Source: Telmatactis stephensoni (Eukaryota > Cnidaria > Anthozoa > Actiniaria > Isophelliidae). From it: 64,000 bases of DNA. The notes under the pieces are model-generated. The model saw nothing but the letters and a program-made list of their open reading frames with translations, had not been told where the DNA came from and did no database searches. Within the stretch, counting starts at the first letter, position 1. Each line of letters begins with the position of its first letter. The position numbers and the translations under genes were made by a program. Shown here in pieces: positions 11,844 through 32,088 of the stretch. The stretch covers positions 434,001 to 498,000 of the forward strand of contig JALIZF010001869.1 of assembly GCA_029948255.1 (NCBI GenBank), in the 5' to 3' direction.

Positions 11844-11862
11844 AACAATGAAACATGACTTG

Positions 11863-12170
11863 AAACAATCCAATTCCCTGACTAAAGTATAACTTTCCCT
11901 GACCCAATAATTCAGATACGCTATGTTTTCATGCAATTAAAAAATTCTTCTCGATGGCTTGCGAAATTAGCAGACGACAATGGTATAAAACATACCATAC
12001 CAGCTAGGAGGGACCATACATTTTCAAATACTGTGTGCGGAACAATAAAATTCCCTGACTTTTTCTCAAAATTTAATTTTTCCCGACTGAAAGAAGAATT
12101 CCCCGAAAGTTTTCCCTGACCTTCAAGAATTTTTTTTTCCCTGACTATTTCCTGACCTGTGGCAACCATG
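11863..12170. repeat. Iterated-phrase element, TTTCCCTGAC type (family H)
   Basis: The phrase TTCCCTGAC or a close variant occurs at least seven times between 11870 and 12160 (for example AATTCCCTGACTAAAG, CTTTCCCTGACCC, TTTTCCCTGACC), with a unique insert of about 120 bp in the middle. No ORF. Confidence 0.55.
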
Positions 12171-12727
12171 ACAAATCTCCCACTGCACAACACAAAGTCG
12201 TCTCCGTCATCTTTTTATAAGTGAATGCTTACGTTACGCTATCGCGTAAACCTGTCTCAAACGTACGTCAACTCATGACGCGCGCCAGTATAAACACAAA
12301 ATATATATGCTGTTTGTTCAAAGTGGTTTCGGTGGATTTGAAGTTCAGGGAATTATGCAAAGCGTACAGTTTAGTTTTAGAACATGGTTACAACGGTTTT
12401 ACAGTTGTTTTTTTTCTTTCACCGCAGTGAATTCAGTTGAGGTTCGGTAAATCAGTAAAGCGATGCGGAAAATGCATAGGTCTACGTTAGTCCCTTGTTT
12501 AAATACTAGTAAGTTATAAAATGGTTTCCAGTAGAATCAAATATCGTGGAATATCCCACGAGTCAATTGTATTTTCTAGTATACACATGGGCCTTTAGGC
12601 AAAGAAAGCAAATACAAGTGACGATACAAGTGGGATATCCACGGTAAGCCACGAGAAACCATTGTATAAACGATATAGAGCCCTATGAATAACAAAGAAA
12701 CCATGTCAAGTATGAAATAAAACTATT

Positions 12728-12842
12728 TTATCCCCACACCATAGAAAATACAAATGCATGATGGGAAGGAAGAGTGGAATACTGACGAATATACAACGGC
12801 TTTCCTGCATTCTGATTGGCTGTATTTTCTATGGTGGGATAA
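12728..12842. repeat. MITE in the probable 3' UTR of the MPP gene
   Basis: TTATCCCCACACCATAGAAA plus ATAC on the left is mirrored by GTATTTTCTATGGTGGGATA at the right. It ends about 90 bases beyond the MPP stop codon, so it is probably transcribed as part of that gene's 3' UTR. Confidence 0.7.
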
Positions 12843-12932
12843 ATTGAATATATACCTATACAAAGGGACGACAACAGAACTGCAAAAGGCTAATCTTTCT
12901 GATTCTTTTTAACAAAATAGACGCAGTGAAGT

Positions 12933-22380
<9,448 letters not shown>

Positions 22381-23694
22381 GGTTTTAAGGCAATCCGGCG
22401 ACGAGAAATTACCCAAGCCGTGAGCTTTTGATCAAATGTTCTCGAGTCGATGTGACTAGGGAGGTAGTGATAATAAAGTCACGTGATCGTCGAAGCGCGG
22501 GATTGCGGGACGGAAGACACTCCATTATTCTACATTTTTTTCTTTCCCAATCCTCACGAAATTTTATACAGGTAATTTGTAAACAATAACTTTATTTTTC
22601 CAGTCTGCGAAAGTATGCCTTTGAGTTCGTTTTGGCCTCAAAGACTCGAAAATCGAATAAAAGAATGTGTTTATTTTTCGCACCAGGCCCCGACCGTACC
22701 ACAACATGAGTAAGTCCCAGTCTACCTGGGAGGAACACATCGTCCATTCCAAACCATCGAAGTGTGATGTAGCAAATTGCTCTCAAAATAACTTGTATTT
22801 GTTTACTGATGTATCCGAGACAAGGTGACAGTTGAGGGGTATTGATAATCAAGTTGTTTTGTGAAACTATTCGACCATATTACAAGACTCTGGCATACTG
22901 ACCACGAACGATGGAATGGAGTCACTTTTGCTTGCTCGAACGATGAATTCCAACACACTTTCAATGTAGTTCAACACTTTAGGTATATTCTAAGGTAAGG
23001 TAAAACATTCTTTATTAAACGTTTAATGAGATTCTGAAGATTTTTTTAGTTACTATTTGTAGTATTTTTTGCGTAAAGTGATTTTGCTCGACCATTAAGG
23101 TGTGTGAGTCAAAGCACGGGAGATGAATTGCTAATCACCATTCTTTAATAAATTATATTCTGCCACCTTTGATGTGAATAATGAAATAACAAAGGAGCCT
23201 TTTGAAGTTATTATTTTGTAATAACAGGAAAATTGCGAACTTTTAACATCCTGGGTGTTGTCAATTAGTATCCTCTTTTGGGTTTCCTGTGGTATTTGAA
23301 AACTAATGCTGACAGAACTTGCCCAACAGCAGCTTAAGCTTCGACTGTGCATAATATATTCTTTGGAATTTTGGTAACAGCTTGTGAAAAGGCAAGAAAT
23401 GTACACAAATGAACCAGGGAGGTGTGAATGAACATAGCAAATTTTTTCGATTGCCAAGGGTTTTTGTTCAAAGTTTTGAATTATACCCAATCAAGGCTCC
23501 CATTGAGCAATATGTAACTGTGAAATGGTCTACTGGAAGCTAAATGTGTATATCCAAAGATATTAATTTTTGGCTTTCAAATATACAGTGACATATAATG
23601 TGATAGAGTTTTCCAATGTGCTTGACTTCAGTTTTCTAACTGTTGTTTTGTTTTATTTTAATTTGTAGCCAACATTTCTGGCTTTCATGAAAAA
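22381..23694. promoter_or_regulatory. Shared upstream region of the head-to-head MPP and MTMR genes
   Basis: The two start codons are 1.3 kb apart and point away from each other, so both promoters must lie here or in adjacent untranslated exons. Seen: GTCACGTGATC (22477-22490, an E-box core), a locally CG-richer patch at 22485-22520, a donor-like CTAAG|GTAAGG near 22996 that could end an MTMR 5' UTR exon, and an acceptor TTTGTAG ending at 23668, 26 bases before the MTMR ATG. No TATA box was convincing. Confidence 0.5.
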
Positions 23695-26600
23695 ATGGCA
23701 GATCAAATGGAGTTAAATTCAACAAGAGAAACTGTCCCTGAACCCACCTATCTCCCTGGAGAGCTCATGGTTGCTAGGGCTCAAAATGTGCTTCGGTTTA
23801 GTGCAATGACTGAAAGCAAGTCAGGAATTTCTGGTATTCTCTATGTCACAAATTTCCGTGTTTCTTTTTTGACAATGAATTCATCATCAGAGACGCCTTT
23901 GAGTTCAGTTTTCCAATCCAACCCTGACCTTTCACAAGGTGGAATCAATGCTGATATTCAACAAGAACTACACATACCGCAAACATGCATTCAAGATCTC
24001 CTTTACTGTACATCAAAAGGAAGTGCAAAGTTTAAAAAACTTGCCCCAAGCAAGAGAGATATTTCAAAGATCCAGCGAGTTCAGATTCACTGCAAAGACT
24101 TTAGGGTGATAGAGTTTGGTCTCAAGTTTACTCCAAAAAGTGAACAGAGACAAATTGTAAATGCAATCATACAATTTGCATATCCATCATCAATGTCATT
24201 GCTTTTTGCTTTCACGTACAGTGGATCATTTTCTAAAGTGGCTGTGGATGAAAGTATATCTAAGGGCAATACTCTGAGTTTCAGAACTCTTCCTGATTGG
24301 CTAAGTGAATTGTCAAGATTAAATGTTGATGATACTTGGAGAGTAGCTAATGTCAATGAGAATTTCAAAACTTGCCCAAGTCAGTCACAATTTTTTGTTT
24401 GTTTGGCTTCATTGACTGATTCTGATATCAATCGCATGTCACTGCACTATATAGAGTCACGGTTTCCCATCTGGTGCTGGAGCCATCCGTCTACTGGGGT
24501 CCCTATCTTACACAGTGCTTCAGGAAGGTAACATTCATTTGTCCAATCCTGAGATACATGCTTCACCTACCACATACAAAAAAATTTACAAAGTAGATCT
24601 CACTGAGGGGGTCATGGGGGGGGGGGGGGGGTATGGAAATTGCAAAACTGCAAAGAAAATTGAGAAGAAAAAAACAACAAAAATCATCAAAATCCCCCAA
24701 ACCACAAACCGCATAAGTCAAAAACTGCAAAACCACAGTTTAAAATAACAAATAACTGCAAAACTGCATCAAAAATAACACAAAGCCACATCACCAAAAA
24801 CACATCACGCAAACCCTTACATCACTCCCCTCCTCACAGAACTTGTATTATGTCTTAGCTATGAATGACTAAGCTTCATGCATGTAGCCTTGTCTTGATT
24901 TCTTTGTATGTGGGAAGTCAAGTGTATCTCAGATATTGGTTATTAACCAAATATGTATTACTGTACATGTAGTTAATCAATCTATAAAATAATTAAACTA
25001 GTAGTTTCTATTAGAAAGGGAAGTGCTGTAAGAATACGGTTTATGAAACTGAAGCCACGTGGAGTCATGTATTTGATATTTGCACTCTTCTTGTTTGGTG
25101 CAGGGCGTATCCAAGGGGGGGTCCCAGGGTGCCCGTGACCCCCCTTTGAAAACAAAAAGATGATAGAAATAAAAGAATCTGACTGGAGAAAGATTGAGAA
25201 ATTGGAAGTGTGACCCCCTTTGGTGGAAAATGGAAAGTGTGACCCCCCCTTTGAAATATTCTGGATACGCCCCTGTGGTGTCCAGTGTTAGTGCTCTAAT
25301 TCTTCTGTTTCATAGTTTAAGGCTTGTTTCAAATGCTAAATCTAACATGCTAAATTAGAAAAAAGCATACAAACACACAAAAATATAACATTTACTACAT
25401 AATAAGGCAAAAAAAATAATTGTTATTCCATGAGAGAGGTTTCAAACCCGGACCCTTCTATTTGCTATGCACTGCTCTAAGTGATTGCCTGGGGTACCTG
25501 CGGTATATCATCGCCAGTGAAATCTGAAAATGGACCTTTGATATGGTATGGATGGCAACCGCTGTGCGCATGTATCGCGTGTGTACCAAAATCATCACTA
25601 GTGAAATCCGAAGATGTCAATTTCTCAAGAATAGTAGACTGCTCGCCAGTGCTCACAGCAATGATTAATCAGACAACTATTTTGTAATTGCTTTGGTTGA
25701 AAAAAAATTATAGATTCAAATTTTTCTGCTCAGATAATTTTTTGTTAAATTCTTAATCCATTTTCTCAAGGTCCCAAGGTCTCTCAAAAGACCTGGGCCC
25801 GGTTGTACGAAGGTTGGATAAAGTTATCCACCGGATAAGAGTTATCCACTGTAAAGATTTATAGATTTTGTCCGCTGGATAAGGATTTATCCACTGGATA
25901 GCACTATTAACCCGTCGTACAACCGGCACCTGAGAACTTATTAGGCCCACTAACAAAAGCCTGTCAACCTTGTAACAAAGTTTTCAGGTGTTTTTCAAAG
26001 CATATGCTCTGTTTAGTCTCTATGATTTTTGTGTCAGTTTACTGGCAAGTTTATGGGTGCTTGGGCACTCCTGTACAACTGTAGACCTGTTAAATAATGA
26101 TGGGCAATGGGCTATAACAATAAGCATTAAGAAACCCAGGTATCATTCAACACTAAGAAAGTTTATTATGTTTTATGGTTTTGTTCATTTTCACTTTCTA
26201 GACCTGACAGCATATTTTTAGAAAAAGAAGAGACATCATTATTCCGTGCATTGTCAACTCTACCATGTAATCCTGAACACAAAGAGGTCATGGTAATAGA
26301 TGTGTCCAAGACCTGCCCTACAGTTAAAGATCTTGCACTCAGCTTTCTCAAAGTCAAGGATTTGTGTGTCATGGAAACTACAAAAGCTTTCTGGGGAACT
26401 GACTCAACATGGCTTTCAAATCTTGATACAACGAGGTGAGTTGCAATGGAATTTAAGGGACCATTCATTATTTGTTTGACCTAGGGGAATGGGTGAGAAA
26501 TTTGTAGGGTTTGAATTTTGGTCACAACAGTGCATTAGGGCAGGCTTGAAATTTGAAAGAGTGGTCAAGAATTGAAATATAATACACAGTGTACAATAAA

Positions 26601-28049
26601 ATTTTGGTTAAATCACACAGGGGTTTAGATTTTGTCACTAATAAAAAGGAGAGCCCCCAACTAATTAGGCTCAGATTTCAACCGTCAGGGACTCGTGCGC
26701 CTGCGATACTCGGGGATGAGTATCGCGGGCGCACGAATCCCTGACGGCTGAAATTGAAATCTGCGCCCGCCTCCCACCAACCAACCACCCCACCAAAAAA
26801 AAAAAAATTTGACAGTTTGCTAATTTGACCAACATTACCCCTCCCAATAAACAAACGGTCCCCGAGTGGTCACCTTTGGGGAAATGACAAGTGACAGTGG
26901 TCATTTGATAGAGGTTGGCTTTGATGAAACTTGTCGTGTTAAGACTTTGTACAGCAACTTCACTTTGAATGGGCCTCCGAGGATAAAGGCCAAGTGGTTA
27001 CAGACAAGATACTGACAACCTAGTCTTTCCATTTCAGATGGCTTGAATACTCGCGTTCCTCAATCGCCTCTGCTGTGAAAGTTGCTACCGCTGTTTGCGA
27101 TGAAGGTCGTCCTGTTATCGTCAAAGAGATCAGTGGTCGAGATCTAGTACTTGTGGTGTCATCCCTTGCACAGCTAATCCTCGACAGCTACTATCGCACA
27201 GTTCGTGGGTTCCAGACGCTCCTCCAGAAGATGTGGGTCTTGTGTGGCCATCCGTTTGTTAAGCGATGTGGTCACATCAAAACGTTGACCAAAGAAATTG
27301 AAAAAGAAGACGACCAAGAGTCTCCCGTGTTCCTACACTTTCTTGATTGCGTGTATCAGTTAATGGTACAGTTTCCGTCCGAGTTCGAGTTCTCTGAGAC
27401 TTATCTCTTGGGCCTTTTTGACAGCATGCACGCTTGTATGTTCGACACCTTTCTTTTTGACTGCGAGGAGCAACGCAGTTCTCTGTCCAAAGCTGAACTT
27501 GGAAACACCCAAATGGCTTCGCTATGGGACTTTCTAGCAGACCAACTTGCCGACTCCAAAACTTCAGCAATGTTTCTAAATCCACTTTACGAGTTCAAAG
27601 CCTCACAACACAAAATCCGCTCAGACAGCACGACAGCTCGAGTCGATAGCAATGAGATGTACAAAAGAGTAAACCCAACAGCATCTGCAATGAAGTTTTG
27701 GTCCGGCTGTTATCTAAGATGGTTGCCAACAGTGCATGTTAGCATCGGAATGGGCGAAAACTCCGCTTCTCATTATCAACAAATGATCCTGATGAATGAA
27801 GTCAAAGTGTTGCGACATCGATTGGCTCTGTTGTCCAGCGACAAAAAGCGGGAAAATGACGGAGAAGGGAATGAAGAAACGGATGGAACGCAGTGGGACT
27901 TTGACATGAATTTCAGCTTAGATTTGGAAACTAGCAAACTTTTAACTCCCAGTTTGCCTTTCATTGGGGATTTGGCTCTCAGCAAGTATTATTCTGGCGA
28001 GATGCCGCAGCCAGACTTAGATAAGAGCACAGACGTTGGAACTTATTGA
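23695..28049 (+). CDS. MTMR10/12: Myotubularin-related pseudophosphatase, MTMR10/11/12 group
   Basis: Coding exons 23695-24527, 26202-26435 and 27038-28049 join in phase (both junctions split an Arg codon as AG|A), giving 692 aa; human members are about 700-780. The N-terminal part (about 20-170) is the GRAM/PH-like domain (LPGELMVARAQNVLRFS, GILYVTNFRVSFL). It is followed by FPIWCWSHPSTGVPILHSASGR and then the myotubularin phosphatase-like domain. At the signature loop, where active members read HCSDGWDRT, this protein reads VIVKEISGRDL (about 382-392): the catalytic Cys and Arg are absent, as in MTMR10 and MTMR12. Such proteins regulate active myotubularins that hydrolyse 3-phosphoinositides on endosomal membranes. 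FSETYLLGLFDS and FWSGCYLRWLP near the end are further family landmarks. It is divergent from the MPP gene. Which of the three vertebrate paralogues is closest cannot be told by eye. Confidence 0.93.
24545..24945. repeat. Family 1 MITE interrupted by an AAAACTGCAAA iterated element
   Basis: The outer halves (CCTGAGATACATGCTTCACC, CCACATACAAA and TTCTTTGTATGTGGG, GTGTATCTCAG) match the family 1 MITE. Between about 24590 and 24838 lies a foreign piece with a G run and repeated AAAACTGCAAA / AAAACCACA phrases. Located in MTMR intron 1. Confidence 0.65.
25101..25280. repeat. Inverted-repeat element with GTGACCCCC phrases
   Basis: Left GGCGTATCCAAGGGGGG and right ATTCTGGATACGCCCCTG are mirrored. 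GTGACCCCCCTTTG is repeated three times inside. Intronic in MTMR. Confidence 0.6.
25797..25930. repeat. Iterated-phrase MITE, family D, second copy
   Basis: Ends GGGCCCGGTTGTACGAAGG and CCGTCGTACAACCGGCACC. The inside is GGATAAAGTTATCC, GGATAAGAGTTATCCACTG and GGATAAGGATTTATCCACTG. It is the best-preserved copy in the window. Confidence 0.8.
26669..26765. repeat. Short inverted-repeat element, copy 2
   Basis: CAGATTTCAACCGTCAGGGA, CGTGCGCCTGCGATACTC and the mirrored GAGTATCGCGGGCGCACGAA, TCCCTGACGGCTGAAAT. Same family as 10220-10296. In MTMR intron 2. Confidence 0.75.
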
Positions 28050-28194
28050 CTTTGACACTGATATTCTTCGTTTCTGTAAAACCTCACAATTTTAATGTTT
28101 TACAACGCTTCAAAATTTTACTATAGTCAAATATTTCCACCAGAAAGTATTTTAAAAACAAACAATTTTACTTCGTTCAAACGATATTGTACAC

Positions 28195-28830
28195 TAAGCT
28201 GTGGATGACCACGAGGGATGTCGGTGGGTTGTCGAGAGTGTTGCTATGTTGTCGATAGAGTGCCGATAGCTGTCGGTGCGTTGTCGTTGGGATGTCCACA
28301 GATTGTCGTTATGATAATAATAGGTGGCTTGGATTTGAGGGTATCCGGTTGGTATTAGCCCCATCACCAGGCTACGTTATCGCGGCGCGGCCATAGTGAC
28401 GTCACGCTTTGAATAGGCGTTGAGCAAACGTTCGCCATCTTTGACGAGAGAGCTGGGGTAGCCTGGGGACGAGGCTAGGTTGGTATGATGTCGCTATGAC
28501 TTAGAGGAGCTGTCAATAGTCTGTAGAATTTTCATAAGTTCTTAGGGCTGTCGACAGGGTGGCGATGAGCTGTCGTTAGGTTTTCGGTTAAGATGTAGAG
28601 GGGCTTTTGATAGAATATTGGGAGGCTATCGTCGATGGACATTGTAGGATGTCCGTAAGTTGTTAGGATGTAGGCGATTTGCCGGAAGGAGGTCGATAAG
28701 GTGTCGACAAGCTGTCGGGACGATGTCGGTATTATATCGGATGTAGGTGAGGGTGTCAGTAATTTTCTAGCACTCGTTCAAGTGTCGTTAGGTTGTCGGT
28801 ATATCTTACCATACACCATTTTATCGGTAC
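28195..28830 (+). repeat. Degenerate GTTGTCGATA-phrase array, strand-asymmetric
   Basis: Phrases such as GGTTGTCGAGAG, GTTGTCGATAG, GCTGTCGGTGCG, GGATGTCCGTAAG and GTGTCGACAAGCTGTCGG recur every 10-20 bases, nearly all in one orientation. A roughly 160-bp unrelated piece at about 28320-28480 interrupts it. It starts about 145 bp after the MTMR stop, so it may lie in the 3' UTR. No ORF. Confidence 0.55.
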
Positions 28831-29392
28831 GATGATAAACCCTGTTGACAACTCACCAACGTACTCTGGTAAACCATTTAGTATTACCATACACACATTT
28901 GGACACGGACCACTATTGGACTTATTTTAGAATTTTATTTTGAATTTTTTTGTATAATAATGTGATTATGTATCATAATGTGATTGTGGTGAATGTAATA
29001 GAACATCAATTTTGTTTTAACACATTTTAAACGCAGATAAAAATATTGCTAGGCAATTTTTCAATAATTTAATTTTTACTTCCATGTTTGAAAGAGGAAA
29101 AATGTTTATGTAATGACTTCACTGCTATTATACATTACATGTTGGTAGCTATTAGCCTATTATGAACTAGCCAAAGACAGCAACTTCAATTAGTATTGAT
29201 TTGGTACGTTTGTAGTTGGATGGGTTAACCATTTTTAGCGTGGGACTAGTCTAGAACGGAGACCAAATAATACAATACAAAAAATAGTCGAATATAATAG
29301 GAATAGTAGGTCCATCTGGTCCAGCGTCGGTATTTCGAGATTTAGGTCGGGGTCCAAGCGGAGAATGACCACAGGGAACCCGACCCTAATAA

Positions 29393-29474
29393 CGGCTGCG
29401 AAGGAGACTATCGGGGTCCTGGCCCTTGGCGAGCGGACCAAAGGGGTCCGGAGAAGTAGTCTCCTTCGCAGCCG
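29393..29474. repeat. Two facing-out ends of the TAGTCTCCTTCGCAGCCG family
   Basis: CGGCTGCGAAGGAGACTA (29393-29410) and TAGTCTCCTTCGCAGCCG (29457-29474) are separated by 46 bases. In complete copies (31089-31158, 38738-38826) the same sequences point inward, so here the right end of one copy seems to meet the left end of another. Confidence 0.6.
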
Positions 29475-29680
29475 TTTTTAGTCTCGTCACGCCAGGCGAA
29501 TCCTCCCCACAAACGCACTACCGGAGAAGGTGCTGCTTTTTATAATTACATCTACAAATCTCTGAACGGTTAGACCAAAGAAGTTAAACGGTAATGCTCG
29601 TCTCTCGTAGTCGCGTCTCTCCAGTACTACTACACATTAACCCTGAATTGGAGTAGGGCTTGCGCAGAGTTCCGTGCTTA

Positions 29681-29940
29681 TGGGTGGTATGGTCGGCCTA
29701 GTGGTGAGAGCACCGGCCTAGCTTTCACCGCTTTGGTCCGGGTTCGAGTCCGAGCTCGAGCGCTCAGATCATATGTGAATTGAGTTTGTCTGATGTGTTG
29801 TTCTCTACCATGTCATGAGAGTTTTTTCTCCGGGTACTCCGGTTTTTCCTCCCTTATATAATTAAATGTAGAGGTAGTGAGTTTGAGAGAAAACAGACTC
29901 ACATCGGCTCTTAACTGTAAAACTCGGCCTTGTACGACTA
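29681..29940 (+). mobile_element. tRNA-derived SINE, copy 2
   Basis: Head GGTCGGCCTAGTGGTGAGAG with B-box GGGTTCGAGTCC, then TTGAGTTTGTCTGATGTG, GTTCTCTACCATGTCATGAG and AGTTTTTTCTCCGGG, the same order as at 17190. The head is closer to a true tRNA than in copy 1. Confidence 0.8.
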
Positions 29941-30517
29941 AGTCGTTCGGGTGTGCTACACTTGAACTTAATTAACCGAGTTTTAGGATCGACTCATTTA
30001 GTACGACGTTTGCCCTAGCCTGTCGAACTAAATTGTTTGGGTCGACCTGAAATCCCTCAATAAGTACGGCTCAATTAAGTACGACGTTTGACCTTAGCCT
30101 AATTCACTTTTACTATTTTCGAGTAAACATAGGCAACCTTTAAAAACTCGAACCAACTGGCGGCATTTTGTTTTTACCCCCCAAAATACCTTTAATGCAC
30201 TTGTGACGTCAAAGCTTCTAAGGTCTATTCAGATGACGTGCTGATGACAGTATACTACCCTGGGCGAAAGAGCTCTTCCTCGCTCTACGTTTCGTTAATA
30301 ATCATTCGGGAGACATGCTCATCAAAATTTATAATTACAAAACAACAATTCTCTCTTACACTAATTGTAAATAGATATATAGAAATTGCATGCAGTTATT
30401 TGTCATTGCAATTTACAAAAATTTGAAGGTCTCACCTTTCTTAATTTCATTATTGAAAACATTCCAGACTTAACCTTGGGCGGCTTTAATTACCCATATC
30501 AGTGGAAAATAATTTAG

Positions 30518-30860
30518 GGGCGGATTTAGGGGGGATGGGTGCAGGGGATAGGCACCCATCCAGAGATGACTTTGGGCCCTTTTCCTTTTCGTACTTACAG
30601 CGGCGGCCAAAAATTGTTCGAACACCCCCTCTCCCCCAAATCAATGTTGGTTAACTTTTGGAAGTCCAGCGCGCGACGGCAAACCAGCCAACATTGAATA
30701 GGGGGAAAGGGGGTCGTTGTACAGGGAAGTGTTCGAAGACTTTTGGCCGCCGCTGTAGCTTAATTTTCTAAAGTATCCTTGGATACTTTGGACAGTTTCC
30801 GCAATTTCTATGACGCTAGCCTTCTCCCCCTTCATAGAGGATCCACCCCTGTAATTAAGG
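30518..30860. repeat. GGGGCGGATTTAGGGG family repeat split by a mariner-type MITE
   Basis: The outer repeat runs from AGGGGCGGATTTAGGGGGG to GAGGATCCACCCCTG. Inside it, 30598-30755 is an element with termini CAGCGGCGGCCAAAA and TTTTGGCCGCCGCTG flanked on each side by TA (30596-30597, 30756-30757), the duplication expected of Tc1/mariner-type transposition. Confidence 0.7.
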
Positions 30861-31088
30861 TAATTCCGTAGAAATAAAACCGCGATCGAACGTAGATTTT
30901 CAAAGAAATTTCACAAAGTTACTAACTAATTAAGCTTTAGTTACAGCTCCAGAAATCAAACAAATAGGGGTCACCTTGTTCGTTTTTGCGCTAGATGGTG
31001 GTAATTTTACAGTCAAAAACGGCTCAAGCTTACCCCCAAGCATCGAAGATTCGATTCATTTCTGCAAATTGGTTGGTCAAGGTTTGAT

Positions 31089-31158
31089 TAGTCTCCTTCG
31101 CAGCCACGGGAAGGGAGCACAGGGATCCCGAAACAGAAAACGGCTGCGAAGGAGACTA
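31089..31158. mobile_element. 70-bp MITE with 9-bp target duplication
   Basis: Termini TAGTCTCCTTCGCAGCC and GGCTGCGAAGGAGACTA. The flanking AGGTTTGAT occurs directly at 31080-31088 and 31159-31167. Other members: 38738-38826 and the ends at 29393-29474. Confidence 0.8.
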
Positions 31159-31656
31159 AGGTTTGATTTGAAATTTGAAAATTCAAACTTCATAAACGGA
31201 GATCTGATGCATAAATTCTATTTTCCAAGCTTTTCAAATTGAATATATATTGACTTCAAAAAAAAAAAAAAAAAAAATGAATCGAATATCTTCGATGTTT
31301 GGGGATAAGCTTAATCATTTACACTTCAAAACTCAGAAATTTGACTGTTGTACTGACAAAATTAGAGACATTTCGACATCAGAACATTCGGCGATATTTA
31401 TAGCCTGAAAACAAAGTTTCTACGGTACGTATTCGAGAATATCTCGAAATCGGAACATAGATTCTGTTAAAGTTAAAAATGTTTGATAGTTAACCTTACT
31501 CTTGTTGATTTGATAAAATAAAACCGATAGGTCACTCTGTTCGTTTTTGCGCTGCAGCTCGCTAAAGTACAAACTTCGTCCTCAAAACTAATGCTAATGC
31601 TAACTGTTAGCATTATTGTGTTTAAATAAAGTTTTTGTATTGTATTGTATTGTACG

Positions 31657-32088
31657 TAGGCACCTATATTTTATCTTCATCCGCGCGTTATCTTGTTTTT
31701 TTTTTATTTACCGCTGTACGAATATGCTTGAGCCTGTTTCCGACAGCGCGCAGAGAGGATGAAATTTGATTCAATAATAATGTGGAAAGTTCAAGAAAGT
31801 CCACATTATATCACATCCTCTCGCGTGCGCGATTTGCGACCGTTGGGAACGGGCTTCCGACAGCGCGCAGAGAGGATGAAATTTGATTCAGTAATAATGT
31901 GGAAAGTTCAAGAAAGTCCACATTATATCACATCCTCTCGCGTGCGCGCTCTGCGACCGTTGGGAACGGGCTTAAGTATACTCGTACAGTGGTAAATAAA
32001 AAACAAAACAAAACAAGATGGCGCGCGGAAGAAGATAAAATATGTGCGTATGTAACAAGAAAAGTGGCCCTCCTCTGCTCCCTGTGCA
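31657..32088. repeat. Long-TIR MITE containing a 117-bp tandem duplication
   Basis: The arms (ATATTTTATCTTCATCCGCG...TCTTGTTTT...GTACGAATATGCTTGAGCC and the mirror GGCTTAAGTATACTCGTAC...AACAAGATGGCGCGCGG...GATAAAATAT) are about 75-120 bp. The middle is a near-perfect direct duplication, 31739-31855 and 31856-31972. A second copy is at 36467-37015. The reading frames across the duplication are incidental. Confidence 0.75.

Larger units (their letters stand above)
8013..12932. other. Intergenic region between the coiled-coil gene and the MPP gene
   Basis: No supported exon apart from a doubtful short ORF at 11691. It holds several inverted-repeat elements listed separately, the long palindrome at 8768-9312, and a small inverted repeat GTTGCGTTTACGTG / CACGTAAACGCAC at about 9522-9637. 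The coiled-coil gene's 3' UTR probably occupies the first 200-300 bases. Confidence 0.55.

Noticed and set aside
31759..31995. 78-aa plus-strand frame with an internal repeat
   Set aside because: It simply translates the 117-bp tandem duplication in a MITE.
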